Positions 26,507 through 34,735 of a DNA stretch of 64,000 nt are shown piece after piece. Under the pieces are notes generated by a model, which was not told where the DNA came from, did no database searches, and saw only the letters and a program-made list of their open reading frames with translations. The DNA is from an uncultured Granulosicoccus sp. Lineage in GTDB: Bacteria; Pseudomonadota; Gammaproteobacteria; Granulosicoccales; Granulosicoccaceae. The stretch is taken from assembly GCA_947495035.1 (NCBI GenBank), contig CANLXI010000005.1, positions 186,001 to 250,000 on the forward strand, read 5' to 3'. Made by a program: the position numbers and the translations under genes. Position 1 is the stretch's first letter; each line of letters starts with the position of its first letter.

Positions 26507-27832
26507 ATGGGCCGACCGACACGCCAGCAGACAATGACGACAGACGCACAAGCGCGCGCAAGCCATCATGAGCTACGCACCGCGGCAGGCACACAACGAC
26601 GAACCGTCGGCATGGGCCGCTGTGCCTGCCTGTTGTTGCCTCTGAGCCTGCTGACGGCTTGCGACTCGGCTTCCTCTGGTGGGCAGCTGCAGGTCAACGA
26701 GCCGGCCGGACTCGAGTTGTACCGACCCGGTTTCCTGCAGAGCAGGAAGATCGATGACACCCGCGTGGAGGCTCGTGTCCGTGTCGATGTCGGTGATGTC
26801 GAATACCCGGTCGTGCAGCTTGCTTCCCCGGCTGGCGATACCAGCTGGCGAGGCGAGGTCCAGGTGCCACAGGGCAGTGATGTGACACTGACGGTCGATT
26901 GGGTAGAGACTGGCGTCGAGGATCTGCCGGCCGAACTGGGTGGTGAACTGCTGTTGGCCAATTACAGTGTCGATATCAGCGGCATCAATTCCAACCGGGC
27001 AGTTGATGTTGACATCAGCGAGTACGTGATCGAGTCCACCGAGGAAGACCCCAGGCCGGAGCTTGACCTGGATGGCGATGGCTTCGGCAATCTGCGCGAA
27101 CGCCTGGAAGGGACCGGCCCCAACGATGCCGACCAGATACCACCCGAAGTAGTGATTGCCTACCACCCCAGAGCACCGAGAATCGATGGCAGCTACGATT
27201 CCATCTGGAACAATGCCCAGTTTGTGGATGAGGCGGACAACGACCTGTTCATCAATCAGGTGCTGATCGACAAAGGGGTGGTGCAGCCGGGGGAGGATCG
27301 CCGCTATCGCTGGGGTGCAATGCACGACGGCGAGTTTCTGTACCTGATGGTGTTCGGGGAAAAATTCGGCGAGCAGACGCCCTTCGGCGATTCCGATCTG
27401 GCCTACGAGGATGATGCCATCGATATCTTCTGGGACGGCAACAACAGCAAGGGCGCCAGTTACGATGGCGTGGATGATTACCATGCCATCATTCCTCTGC
27501 TGACATCCCAGGGCGCAGCCAATGCCACTGGACGTGCTGATACCCGGCTGGATTCGGGCGATCGTTCCATTCCGGTTGATGTCTCGATGTTCGAGTTTGC
27601 GGTATGTCTGTGCAATGCACCTGAGCAGCAGCAGGTCTATGAAGTGAAACTGGATCTGCAGGCAGCGAACATACCGGTGGATGAACCCTTCGGGCTGGAT
27701 ATCCAGCTTAACAATGACGTTGACGGTGGTGACAGGGATGCAAAATGGGCCTGGCACAATGATTCGGGGCAGGATGACACCTGGCGCTTTCCCGTTCGCA
27801 TGGGGACGGCACGACTCGAGCCGGCACCGTAG
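26507..27832 (+). CDS. Lipoprotein with C-terminal CBM9-like domain
   Basis: A 441-residue predicted lipoprotein. A lipobox LLPLSLLTAC is at residues 43-52, preceded by an unusually long hydrophilic leader if translation starts at 26507. That ATG has GAGG eight bases upstream, while the ATG at 26612 would give a normal-length signal. After a beta-rich N-terminal region there is a calcium-loop-like segment (DLDGDGFGN, about 186). The C terminus (about 225-440; APRIDGSYDSIWNNAQFVDEA, DGEFLYLMVFGE, DAIDIFWDGNNSKG) has the pattern of family 9 carbohydrate-binding modules (DOMON-like). It probably binds glycan at the cell surface or in the periplasm. Its neighbours are the Ig-like protein and a sugar-symporter-type MFS gene. 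Confidence 0.75.
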   Translation: MGRPTRQQTMTTDAQARASHHELRTAAGTQRRTVGMGRCACLLLPLSLLTACDSASSGGQLQVNEPAGLELYRPGFLQSRKIDDTRVEARVRVDVGDVEYPVVQLASPAGDTSWRGEVQVPQGSDVTLTVDWVETGVEDLPAELGGELLLANYSVDISGINSNRAVDVDISEYVIESTEEDPRPELDLDGDGFGNLRERLEGTGPNDADQIPPEVVIAYHPRAPRIDGSYDSIWNNAQFVDEADNDLFINQVLIDKGVVQPGEDRRYRWGAMHDGEFLYLMVFGEKFGEQTPFGDSDLAYEDDAIDIFWDGNNSKGASYDGVDDYHAIIPLLTSQGAANATGRADTRLDSGDRSIPVDVSMFEFAVCLCNAPEQQQVYEVKLDLQAANIPVDEPFGLDIQLNNDVDGGDRDAKWAWHNDSGQDDTWRFPVRMGTARLEPAP

Positions 27833-27871
27833 CGGGTAGCGGAACAGATACGTGATGGACTAGAGCGGCAA

Positions 27872-29227
27872 TTGTCGTCTCTACCGACATCATCTCGACT
27901 GCCTGCGAGCCTGCTGGCCGCTTATGCCAGTCTGGCTTTTCCGCTGGCTGCGGCCTTCATTGCGTTGCAGGTCATCATACCCACCTTCTATGCCGAGTCC
28001 ACATCACTGAGTCTTGGCGCCATTGGCGGTCTGCTGTTGCTGGCCCGATTGGCAGATACTGTCACCGATCCACTGGTCGGTTACTGGTCCGATCGTAGTA
28101 GCAGTCGATATGGCCGACGCAAGGTTTTCGTGGTGGCTGCAGCACCCATGGTTGCAATATCAGTCTGGTTTCTGTTCATGCCGCCTGGTGATGCATCGGG
28201 CACGTATCTGCTGGGCTGGACGGTTGCCATCTACGTGGCGGGCACACTGTCCATCGTGCCAGGCAGTGCCTGGGCGGCAGAGTTGTCGGACGATTACAAT
28301 CAGCGCAGCGTCATCGCCGGCTCACGAGTGGCTTTCGGCCTGAGCGGTACGCTGGCGGCCTTGCTGATTGTTGCCTTGTTCAGCAGCGAGAATTCGCAGA
28401 ACCTGGCCGGAGCATTGCGAGCCATTACCTGGCTGGTCCTGATCACGTTGCTGGCAACGACCGCGTGGGCCGCCTGGCGAGTGCCGGATGTGGCGCAGAC
28501 CCGGCTGCCGGGACAATCGCTGCAGGCTGCCTGGCAACTGATGCTGCGACCGAACCCCTTTCGGCAATTATTGCTGAGTTTTCTGCTCAACGCGGTTGCC
28601 AACGCCATCCCTGCCACCCTGTTTCTGCTGTATGTCACGCACGTGCTGGCGGTGCCTGCGCAGGCAGGTATCTTTCTGTTTGTGTATTTCGTGGCCGCAG
28701 CCGTCGCTGTGCCCTTCTGGCTGGCAGTCTCGAAACGTCTGGGCAAGCACCGCACCTGGTCTATCGCGATGATCCTGGCCTGCCTGTTCTTCGTCTGGAC
28801 ACCGTTCCTGGGGGCCACCAGCGTCGCCTGGTTCTACCTGATCGTGGTGGCCACCGGTTTCACTACCGGCGCCGATCTGTCACTGCCCAGCGCCATCAAT
28901 GCCGATGTCATCGAATGGGATGCACTGGAGAATGGCTATCGCCGACCCGGGCTGTTCTTTGCCTTGTGGGGTACGGCATCCAAGCTGTCCTATGCACTGG
29001 CCATCGGTATCGCGTTTCCGTTGCTGGAACTTGCCGGGTTCAGTGCCAGAGAGGCCAACGCCGAGGGCCCCGTGCTGTGGCTGGCCATCGTCTATGGTGC
29101 GCCCTGTATCCTGTTCAAGCTGGCCGCCATTGCCAGCCTGCATGATTATCCGATCACCGAGGCCGTACATCAGGAGATGCGTCGCCAGTTGGGTGAGCGT
29201 GAGGCTCAGGAGACTGCAGGAGACTAA
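27872..29227 (+). CDS. MFS sugar:cation symporter, GPH/MelB family
   Basis: A 451-residue polytopic membrane protein of the glycoside-pentoside-hexuronide:cation symporter family. Near the N terminus LLARLADTVTDPLVGYWSDR (the cation-site Asp region) and the RYGRRK loop are characteristic. The second half repeats the pattern (LPSAINADVIEWDALENGYRRPGLFFALWG). It probably imports a sugar or glycoside with Na+ or H+. Translation must begin at TTG 27872; no ATG fits the first helix. It follows the CBM9-like lipoprotein gene after 39 bases. Its stop overlaps the stop of the convergent ABC ATPase gene. Confidence 0.88.
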   Translation: MSSLPTSSRLPASLLAAYASLAFPLAAAFIALQVIIPTFYAESTSLSLGAIGGLLLLARLADTVTDPLVGYWSDRSSSRYGRRKVFVVAAAPMVAISVWFLFMPPGDASGTYLLGWTVAIYVAGTLSIVPGSAWAAELSDDYNQRSVIAGSRVAFGLSGTLAALLIVALFSSENSQNLAGALRAITWLVLITLLATTAWAAWRVPDVAQTRLPGQSLQAAWQLMLRPNPFRQLLLSFLLNAVANAIPATLFLLYVTHVLAVPAQAGIFLFVYFVAAAVAVPFWLAVSKRLGKHRTWSIAMILACLFFVWTPFLGATSVAWFYLIVVATGFTTGADLSLPSAINADVIEWDALENGYRRPGLFFALWGTASKLSYALAIGIAFPLLELAGFSAREANAEGPVLWLAIVYGAPCILFKLAAIASLHDYPITEAVHQEMRRQLGEREAQETAGD

Positions 29228-30297
29228 AGGCGCATGCCAGTATCGGCATCAAACAGATGACTCTGACCGTCGGACACCTGTAATGACACGGAGCTGTCCA
29301 CCTCAACCATGACTCGTTCGCGCAGCAAGGCTTCCAGTTTCTCTTCACCCGAGCCACAGATGATCAAGGTTTCGGAGCCGGTGGGTTCGACTACCTGTAC
29401 CGTGCACTGAAATGCGCCGGGAGTATCAGACAGTGACAGATGCTCAGGTCTCACGCCATAGACGATTGCCTTGCCGGCATGGTCTCTGGCAACGGATTGG
29501 TCAACAGGCAGAGACAGGCCGGAGTGTGAGCGGAAGTGAAATGTGGATTCCCTTTGTTCGATGGCGCCATCGAGAAAGTTCATGGCCGGAGAGCCGATGA
29601 AGCTGGCAACAAACCGATTGACGGGCTTGTCGAACAGTTCCAGTGGCGCCCCCGCCTGCTCGACAAGACCATCTCGCATCACGACGATCTGATCAGCCAT
29701 GGTCATCGCTTCTACCTGGTCGTGTGTCACGTAAATGGTTGTCGTCTTCAGACGGCGATGCAATGATTTGAGCTCGGCACGCATCTGTACACGCAATTTC
29801 GCATCCAGATTGGACAACGGCTCGTCGAACAGAAAGACGCTTGGGTCTCTGACAATGGCTCGTCCCATTGCCACTCGTTGGCGTTGTCCGCCAGAAAGTT
29901 GCCGCGGGTATCGGTCAAGGTAGTCGCCCAGTCCTAGAATGGCGGCGGCATTCTTGACCGCTACCTCCATTTCATCCTTGCTGCGCTTGGCCAGGCGCAA
30001 AGAAAAGCTCATGTTTTCACGAATGGTCATGTGCGGGTACAGAGCATAATTCTGGAAAACCATGGCGATATCCCGATGCTTTGGCTCCACCTCATTGATG
30101 ACCTTGTCATTGATACTGATGGTGCCTGCCGTAATTTCCTCAAGGCCTGCAATCATTCTCAGCAGAGTGGATTTGCCACAGCCCGATGGTCCGACAAGGA
30201 CGACAAATGCACCGTCGGGCACACCCATGGAAACGCCATGCAGCGATTTAACTTTGCCGTAACTCTTGTGTACGTTGTCTATCTGTACCGTTGCCAT
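29224..30297 (-). CDS. ABC sugar transporter ATP-binding protein (UgpC/MalK type)
   Basis: A 357-residue ATPase that energises sugar import. It has Walker A GPSGCGKST (about 37), a Q-loop in FQNYALYPH, the ABC signature LSGGQRQR, Walker B FLFDEPLSNLDA, and the His switch in YVTHDQVEA. A C-terminal TOBE/MalK regulatory domain runs from about 235 to 355 (YGVRPEHLSLSD). It is the last gene of the importer operon, 16 bases after the epimerase-like gene. Being distal to the permeases, it is probably the dedicated ATPase of this system. Confidence 0.93.
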   Translation of the reverse strand: MATVQIDNVHKSYGKVKSLHGVSMGVPDGAFVVLVGPSGCGKSTLLRMIAGLEEITAGTISINDKVINEVEPKHRDIAMVFQNYALYPHMTIRENMSFSLRLAKRSKDEMEVAVKNAAAILGLGDYLDRYPRQLSGGQRQRVAMGRAIVRDPSVFLFDEPLSNLDAKLRVQMRAELKSLHRRLKTTTIYVTHDQVEAMTMADQIVVMRDGLVEQAGAPLELFDKPVNRFVASFIGSPAMNFLDGAIEQRESTFHFRSHSGLSLPVDQSVARDHAGKAIVYGVRPEHLSLSDTPGAFQCTVQVVEPTGSETLIICGSGEEKLEALLRERVMVEVDSSVSLQVSDGQSHLFDADTGMRL

Positions 30298-30313
30298 GCA
30301 AATATCCGGCTGT

Positions 30314-31543
30314 TCAGTGGGTGGTGGAGGTGAGGAGTCGTCGCTGACAGACGCCTCTGGCGGCCAGCAGACTCAAGCCAGTGTGATAACCGGGATCGAG
30401 GTCGGGGGTGGCCGGTACGATATCCACGGCATGCCCATCGCGCATCATTTGTACAGCCAGCGGTGGGGAGCCAAGCCAGAAATTCTCGAAGAAGGCCTTG
30501 TCTGCTGCCTGCCATATCTGCAGGAACTGCGGGTCCTGCGTCAATTCGAAAGCGAGGGATGCAGCTCGTATGGTTTCCGGAAGCGACCACCAGGGACTGA
30601 GGTTGCTACAGCTTTTCCGTGTAGCCAGATCAATGGTAAGGCGCAATCCGCTGCCGTCAAAAGCGCTGTTGAATGTTCCAGCCAACAGTCTCGAGAGGGT
30701 TGCGATGACCCTGTCCGGCAGGGCATTGCCCCAGGTTTCGAGATGAAAACCGATCAGTTCGATGGCATGCCCGGCATTGAGTACCGCACCGCCTGGGGCA
30801 TTGCTGATAAGACCTGAGTTGGCGTGTGCATGCTGCTCGAGAACATCCTGAACGAATCTTTTGGAGAAGTGGTCCCGATGAGGAAGGTCGAGACTGTGCA
30901 AAAGGCTGGCAGCTCCCAAGGCGATCATGCGAGGACCGAAGTCCTTCTCCTGCCGCTGAAGTGCTTCGTGATCGATATGTCCGGACTCGTCCATCAGAAA
31001 GTGATCATTGTCGATGGCCTGTATGATTATCTCCAGTGATGACAGATGTCGCTCCAGACACTCTGGCGCCAATAGAGCGCTGGCTGCTATCAGACCTTTG
31101 ACCACGAACAGATCGGAATAGGTACGGATGCGCGGTGAGCGTCGTTGCGCTTGACCGGTGAACTGTGATCCGGTAACGACTGGTGTCATGTTCCGGTCAT
31201 AGCAGAAGCAGGCGTGATCGTGCTCACTGTGCAAGTCATCCAGCGCCTTGTACAGCACACGGCAACGAGCGAGCAAGGAGCTTGACAGTAAAGGATCGTC
31301 GACCGCGAGACTTCTGGCGTGTTGTATCAGAGATTCCAGTGCACGGCCCTGTATCCAGCCATACACAAAACCGGGCCCTCGCAAAGCGTCCTCGATGCTG
31401 TAGTCGCGTAGTTCGATCGGATTGAATTTAGTGTTGATCCACGGCTCGTCATGACTACGGGACAGTACCCATTCGATCGATCGTTGGTTGGCATCAAGGT
31501 ATCGGCTGTCTGCCTGCGTCATGAAGGCGATATCACTCATCAT
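30314..31543 (-). CDS. N-acylglucosamine 2-epimerase (AGE) family protein
   Basis: A 409-residue cytosolic (alpha/alpha)6-barrel protein. Features of the AGE family are FVYGWIQGRALESLIQHA near the N terminus, RTYSDLFVVKGLIAAS, NAGHAIELIGFHLETWGN (His near 260), PWWSLPETIRAA and PGYHTGLSLLAARG at the end. Family members epimerise or isomerise N-acylglucosamine, mannose or cellobiose. Here it lies inside an amino-sugar import operon, so 2-epimerisation of an imported amino sugar or isomerisation of a related sugar is the natural inference. Its start overlaps the stop of the upstream permease gene (ATGA), implying coupled translation. Confidence 0.75.
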   Translation of the reverse strand: MMSDIAFMTQADSRYLDANQRSIEWVLSRSHDEPWINTKFNPIELRDYSIEDALRGPGFVYGWIQGRALESLIQHARSLAVDDPLLSSSLLARCRVLYKALDDLHSEHDHACFCYDRNMTPVVTGSQFTGQAQRRSPRIRTYSDLFVVKGLIAASALLAPECLERHLSSLEIIIQAIDNDHFLMDESGHIDHEALQRQEKDFGPRMIALGAASLLHSLDLPHRDHFSKRFVQDVLEQHAHANSGLISNAPGGAVLNAGHAIELIGFHLETWGNALPDRVIATLSRLLAGTFNSAFDGSGLRLTIDLATRKSCSNLSPWWSLPETIRAASLAFELTQDPQFLQIWQAADKAFFENFWLGSPPLAVQMMRDGHAVDIVPATPDLDPGYHTGLSLLAARGVCQRRLLTSTTH

Positions 31544-32367
31544 TCCTTGAGTCCGGTAGCCGCTATACCTTCCACGAAATTCTTGCGAAGCATCACGAAG
31601 ATCGTCACTGATGGTATCAATACAACTGTTGCGGCTGCACTGAGTTTGCCAAGGTCAACGGTATATCCTGTCTGAAACAGCGCAAGTCCCACCTCTATCG
31701 TGTAGGACTCTCGGGAGGTTGCCACAATCAGCGGCCATGCGAATGAAGTCCAGGCCTGGAAAAAGGCGAGAACGGCGAGTGCCCCGAGAGCACCACGCAG
31801 TAGAGGCAGAACGATGACGAAGAATATCCAGATTTCACCGGCACCGTCGATTCTCGCAGCTTCCAGTAGTTCGTCGGGAATGGCATGAATGACGCTCTGC
31901 CGGATCAGGAAGATACCAAAGCTCATGACCAGATAGCCTACCAGCAAGCCTGGCACCGTATCGAGCAAGCCCAGTTCCTGCACTTGAAAGTACAGGGGAA
32001 TCATGTACACCTCGAATGGGATGATTGCCGTCGCCAGGATGATGGCAAAAATGACCGACAAGATACGAAAGCGGAATTTGCCGAGTATGTAGCCAGCGAT
32101 CGACGACGTGATGAGGATGGCGATTGTAGAGGCTACTGCAAACATCAGGCTGTTCAGCACCCAGCTCATCAAGGGTGTATCGGCGATCACGGCAGCCAGA
32201 TTGTCGGTTGTCGGGTTGGCGGGGATGAGCCGGGGAGGCCAGCTCAACAACTCCTGAGGCGATTTGAAGGCATTGGATACCAACAGCGCCAGAGGTGTGA
32301 TCATCAGGATGCAGAATCCCAGCAGAACGACATCGATCAGTAGATTGGTCAGGCGAGTTCGAGTCAT
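31540..32367 (-). CDS. ABC sugar permease (MalG/UgpE type)
   Basis: A 275-residue inner-membrane permease with six predicted helices and the EAA loop EAARIDGAGEIWIFFVIVLPLL near 190. It pairs with the MalF-type permease whose gene stop overlaps this start (ATGA). LLIDVVLLGFCILMITPLALLVSNAFK at the N terminus is typical of the CUT1 MalG branch. With the ATPase and binding protein it makes a complete high-affinity sugar importer. Confidence 0.92.
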   Translation of the reverse strand: MTRTRLTNLLIDVVLLGFCILMITPLALLVSNAFKSPQELLSWPPRLIPANPTTDNLAAVIADTPLMSWVLNSLMFAVASTIAILITSSIAGYILGKFRFRILSVIFAIILATAIIPFEVYMIPLYFQVQELGLLDTVPGLLVGYLVMSFGIFLIRQSVIHAIPDELLEAARIDGAGEIWIFFVIVLPLLRGALGALAVLAFFQAWTSFAWPLIVATSRESYTIEVGLALFQTGYTVDLGKLSAAATVVLIPSVTIFVMLRKNFVEGIAATGLKE

Positions 32368-33257
32368 CGTGATCTGCCTCCCTTCTCGCGCAGCAGGGAA
32401 AACTGGATCAGCGTCAGTATCAGGACGATTACCAGCAGGACCACTGCTTCCGAGGCGGCATATCCTATTCGGTAATTGCGAAAGCTGTTTTCCAGCATGT
32501 CCATGACGAGCACGCGTACCTGACGCCCCGGAGCACCTTGAGAATCGGATGCCAGCACAAATGCCTGTGCATAGACGTTGAACCCAGATACCAGGGTGAC
32601 GACAGACACATACAAGGTTATCGGTTTCAGCAGCGGGATAGACAGGAAGCGAAAGGCCTGAAATGAAGAGGCGCCATCCAGTCGAGCGGCTTCATAGAGC
32701 GAATGCGGCAGATTCTTGAAACCGACGATGTAGATCAGCACCGCATAACCCAGCGCCTGCCATGAGCACAGAACAATAATGCAAAGGATGGATAACACCG
32801 GATCGAACAGCCAGGCCTGAGGTTCCATTCCGAACTTCATCAACAGCGCGTTCAGTGGGCCGAGCTTGGCGTCGAATATCCATTTCCAGGCCATCGCGGC
32901 TGGTACAAGCGAGACGACATGTGGGATGAAGATGGCGGTTTCATAGAAACCGGCGAATCGCGATCGCGTGCGGTGGTAGATAAGTGCGGCCAAGCCCAGT
33001 GACAACGGAATGGTGATCAGCAGAACGCCGAATGCGATGATGGCAGTATTGAGCAAGGCCGTCTGGAACAGATCGTCCTCGAGAAGCTCTCGGAAATTCT
33101 CCAGACCAATGAAGGGCTTGTTCTTCGAGATGATGTCCCATTTATGGAGACTCAAGCGCAGAATCTCGCCGATGGGCAGAATCCGCACCCAGACGTAAAT
33201 AGCCAGGACCGGTATCAGTGCCGCTAGGGCGAACAACAGTTTTCGGTGTCTGAGCAC
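32364..33257 (-). CDS. ABC sugar permease (MalF/UgpA type)
   Basis: A 297-residue inner-membrane permease of the CUT1 family with six helices (ALAALIPVLAIYVWVRILPI first) and the EAA loop YEAARLDGASSFQAFRFLSIPLLKP near 190. The start is GTG at 33257 with AGG six bases upstream. The 99-bp gap from the binding-protein gene contains an imperfect hairpin (TCCGGG/CCCGGA arms). Such a structure could reduce downstream transcription so that binding protein exceeds permease, as is common in these operons. Confidence 0.92.
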   Translation of the reverse strand: MLRHRKLLFALAALIPVLAIYVWVRILPIGEILRLSLHKWDIISKNKPFIGLENFRELLEDDLFQTALLNTAIIAFGVLLITIPLSLGLAALIYHRTRSRFAGFYETAIFIPHVVSLVPAAMAWKWIFDAKLGPLNALLMKFGMEPQAWLFDPVLSILCIIVLCSWQALGYAVLIYIVGFKNLPHSLYEAARLDGASSFQAFRFLSIPLLKPITLYVSVVTLVSGFNVYAQAFVLASDSQGAPGRQVRVLVMDMLENSFRNYRIGYAASEAVVLLVIVLILTLIQFSLLREKGGRSR

Positions 33258-33356
33258 GGCGACCTACGTTATCGATTTGATGAATGTGAGATGAAGTACC
33301 ATCCGGGAAGCCCGCCTCGCAGCACAGCAGGACAGCCCGGACAGTGGTCGTGCGCC

Positions 33357-34652
33357 CTAGTCCGCAAGCAATCCTTCCCGTTTGAGGATCTTGTTGATGT
33401 CGTCGTCTACTTCGGACAGAATGGCTTTCTGAGCGTCGCTGTTGCCGGCCAGGCCTTCATCGGCGAAGGCATCGGTCAGTGCGGCTGCAACGCGAGACAA
33501 CACTTCTTCGACCGGACCAATGGCTGGCAAAGTGAAGAATTCGTAATCGTCCGGGTAGTTTACAAAGGCTGCAAAGGCCGGTGATTTTTCGATCACGGCT
33601 GAGTAATCGACATTGGCACGGTTGGGCAGCCAGCCGATGTTCTCGAGCATCCAGTTGAGCTGTTCGGGTTCATTGGCCATCTGCGTGAATTCCCAGGCGG
33701 CGGCTTCGGCCTCACCCTCGGCCTTGATATAGAGGTTGACTGCCAGAGCGATGGAGCCGCGTGGCAATGGTGCCGTTGCATAGTTCAGTTCCGGAGCTTT
33801 CTTCGCAATATCGCCAATGACCCAGGATTCGCGAATGAACATGGCGGTCTGTTGGCGTTCGAACGCTTCGGCATCGGCAGGCATCTCGACGCTGACATTC
33901 TTCTGCGCATGAACGTTCTCGACATACTGGTTGAAGGCCTGCAAACCGGCTTCAGTGTTGACTCCCGATTGCCATTTGCCTTCGCCAACTGGTTCCACCA
34001 GGTTGCCGCCGAACTGAAACATGTTGATCCAGAATTTCTCGGCTATACCCTGACCGCCTCCCGACAGGCGCAGGCTCCAGCCGGACACTTCCGGATTGCC
34101 GTTGGCATCACGCTGGGTCAGCTTGTTGGCGTAATTGGTGTACTCAGCCATAGTGGCCGGTGGGGCATCGAGCCCTGCCGAGGCAAACATGTCGGTGTTG
34201 TAGAACAGAGCGCCTTGGCCTCTGAACAGAGGCACTCCGAAGACGGTGCCCTGATAGGCTGCGCCTTGACTGAAAAAGTCGCTGTAGTTTCCGTCTCCAT
34301 TGACAAAGTCTGCCACCTCGGCGGGGGCTTCGTTGAACAGTTCATTTTCCAGATAACGCGTGGCGGTGGAATTGGCCAGTTCAATGATGACATTGCCAGC
34401 CGAGCCGGAGCTGACACCCAGCGCGACACGCTTTTCATGTTCCCTCAGCGGTATGGCCTCGACCGTGATGTTCAGGTCGGGGTGCTGTTGCATGAGTTCG
34501 GCTGCCACACGTTCATAGAAGGGGGCCATTTCAGGGAAGCCACTCCATACCTTGAGATCTTCTGCCTGCGTGGTGCCAGCTGTCAGCAACAGAGCGCTGG
34601 ATGCGGCGAGAATTCTGGTAGTACCAAGTCTTGATATTGCTCGTTTTGACAT
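33357..34652 (-). CDS. ABC sugar transporter periplasmic binding protein (family 1)
   Basis: A 431-residue extracellular solute-binding protein. The signal peptide (about 1-30; ILAASSALLLTAGTTQA, cleaved near AQA-ED) is followed by the CUT1 pattern LKVWSGFPEMAPFYERVAAELMQQHPDLNITVEAIPL. The ligand is not readable from sequence, but the regulon points to an N-acetylated amino sugar or an oligosaccharide of one. The ATG at 34652 has AGGA seven bases upstream. It is the first gene of the importer operon and is preceded by a LacI-type operator next to a consensus TTGACA. Confidence 0.92.
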   Translation of the reverse strand: MSKRAISRLGTTRILAASSALLLTAGTTQAEDLKVWSGFPEMAPFYERVAAELMQQHPDLNITVEAIPLREHEKRVALGVSSGSAGNVIIELANSTATRYLENELFNEAPAEVADFVNGDGNYSDFFSQGAAYQGTVFGVPLFRGQGALFYNTDMFASAGLDAPPATMAEYTNYANKLTQRDANGNPEVSGWSLRLSGGGQGIAEKFWINMFQFGGNLVEPVGEGKWQSGVNTEAGLQAFNQYVENVHAQKNVSVEMPADAEAFERQQTAMFIRESWVIGDIAKKAPELNYATAPLPRGSIALAVNLYIKAEGEAEAAAWEFTQMANEPEQLNWMLENIGWLPNRANVDYSAVIEKSPAFAAFVNYPDDYEFFTLPAIGPVEEVLSRVAAALTDAFADEGLAGNSDAQKAILSEVDDDINKILKREGLLAD

Positions 34653-34716
34653 TGTTGGTTCCTCAGGGGCCGTTGGTCAGCGTATGAAAACTCATGCTGT
34701 CAGCTCAGCTTTTCAT

Positions 34717-34735
34717 GCAACCGGTTGCGTGTCAA
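34717..34735 (-). promoter_or_regulatory. Operator GCAACCGGTTGC abutting TTGACA upstream of importer operon
   Basis: A perfect 12-bp palindrome GCAACCGGTTGC (34717-34728) with central CG lies one base from a consensus -35 hexamer TTGACA (minus strand 34735-34730). The operator therefore falls in the promoter spacer, where a LacI-type repressor would block polymerase. The -10 is not consensus. The element overlaps the 3' end of the ceramidase-like gene. The identical core is found at 38914-38925. Confidence 0.75.
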
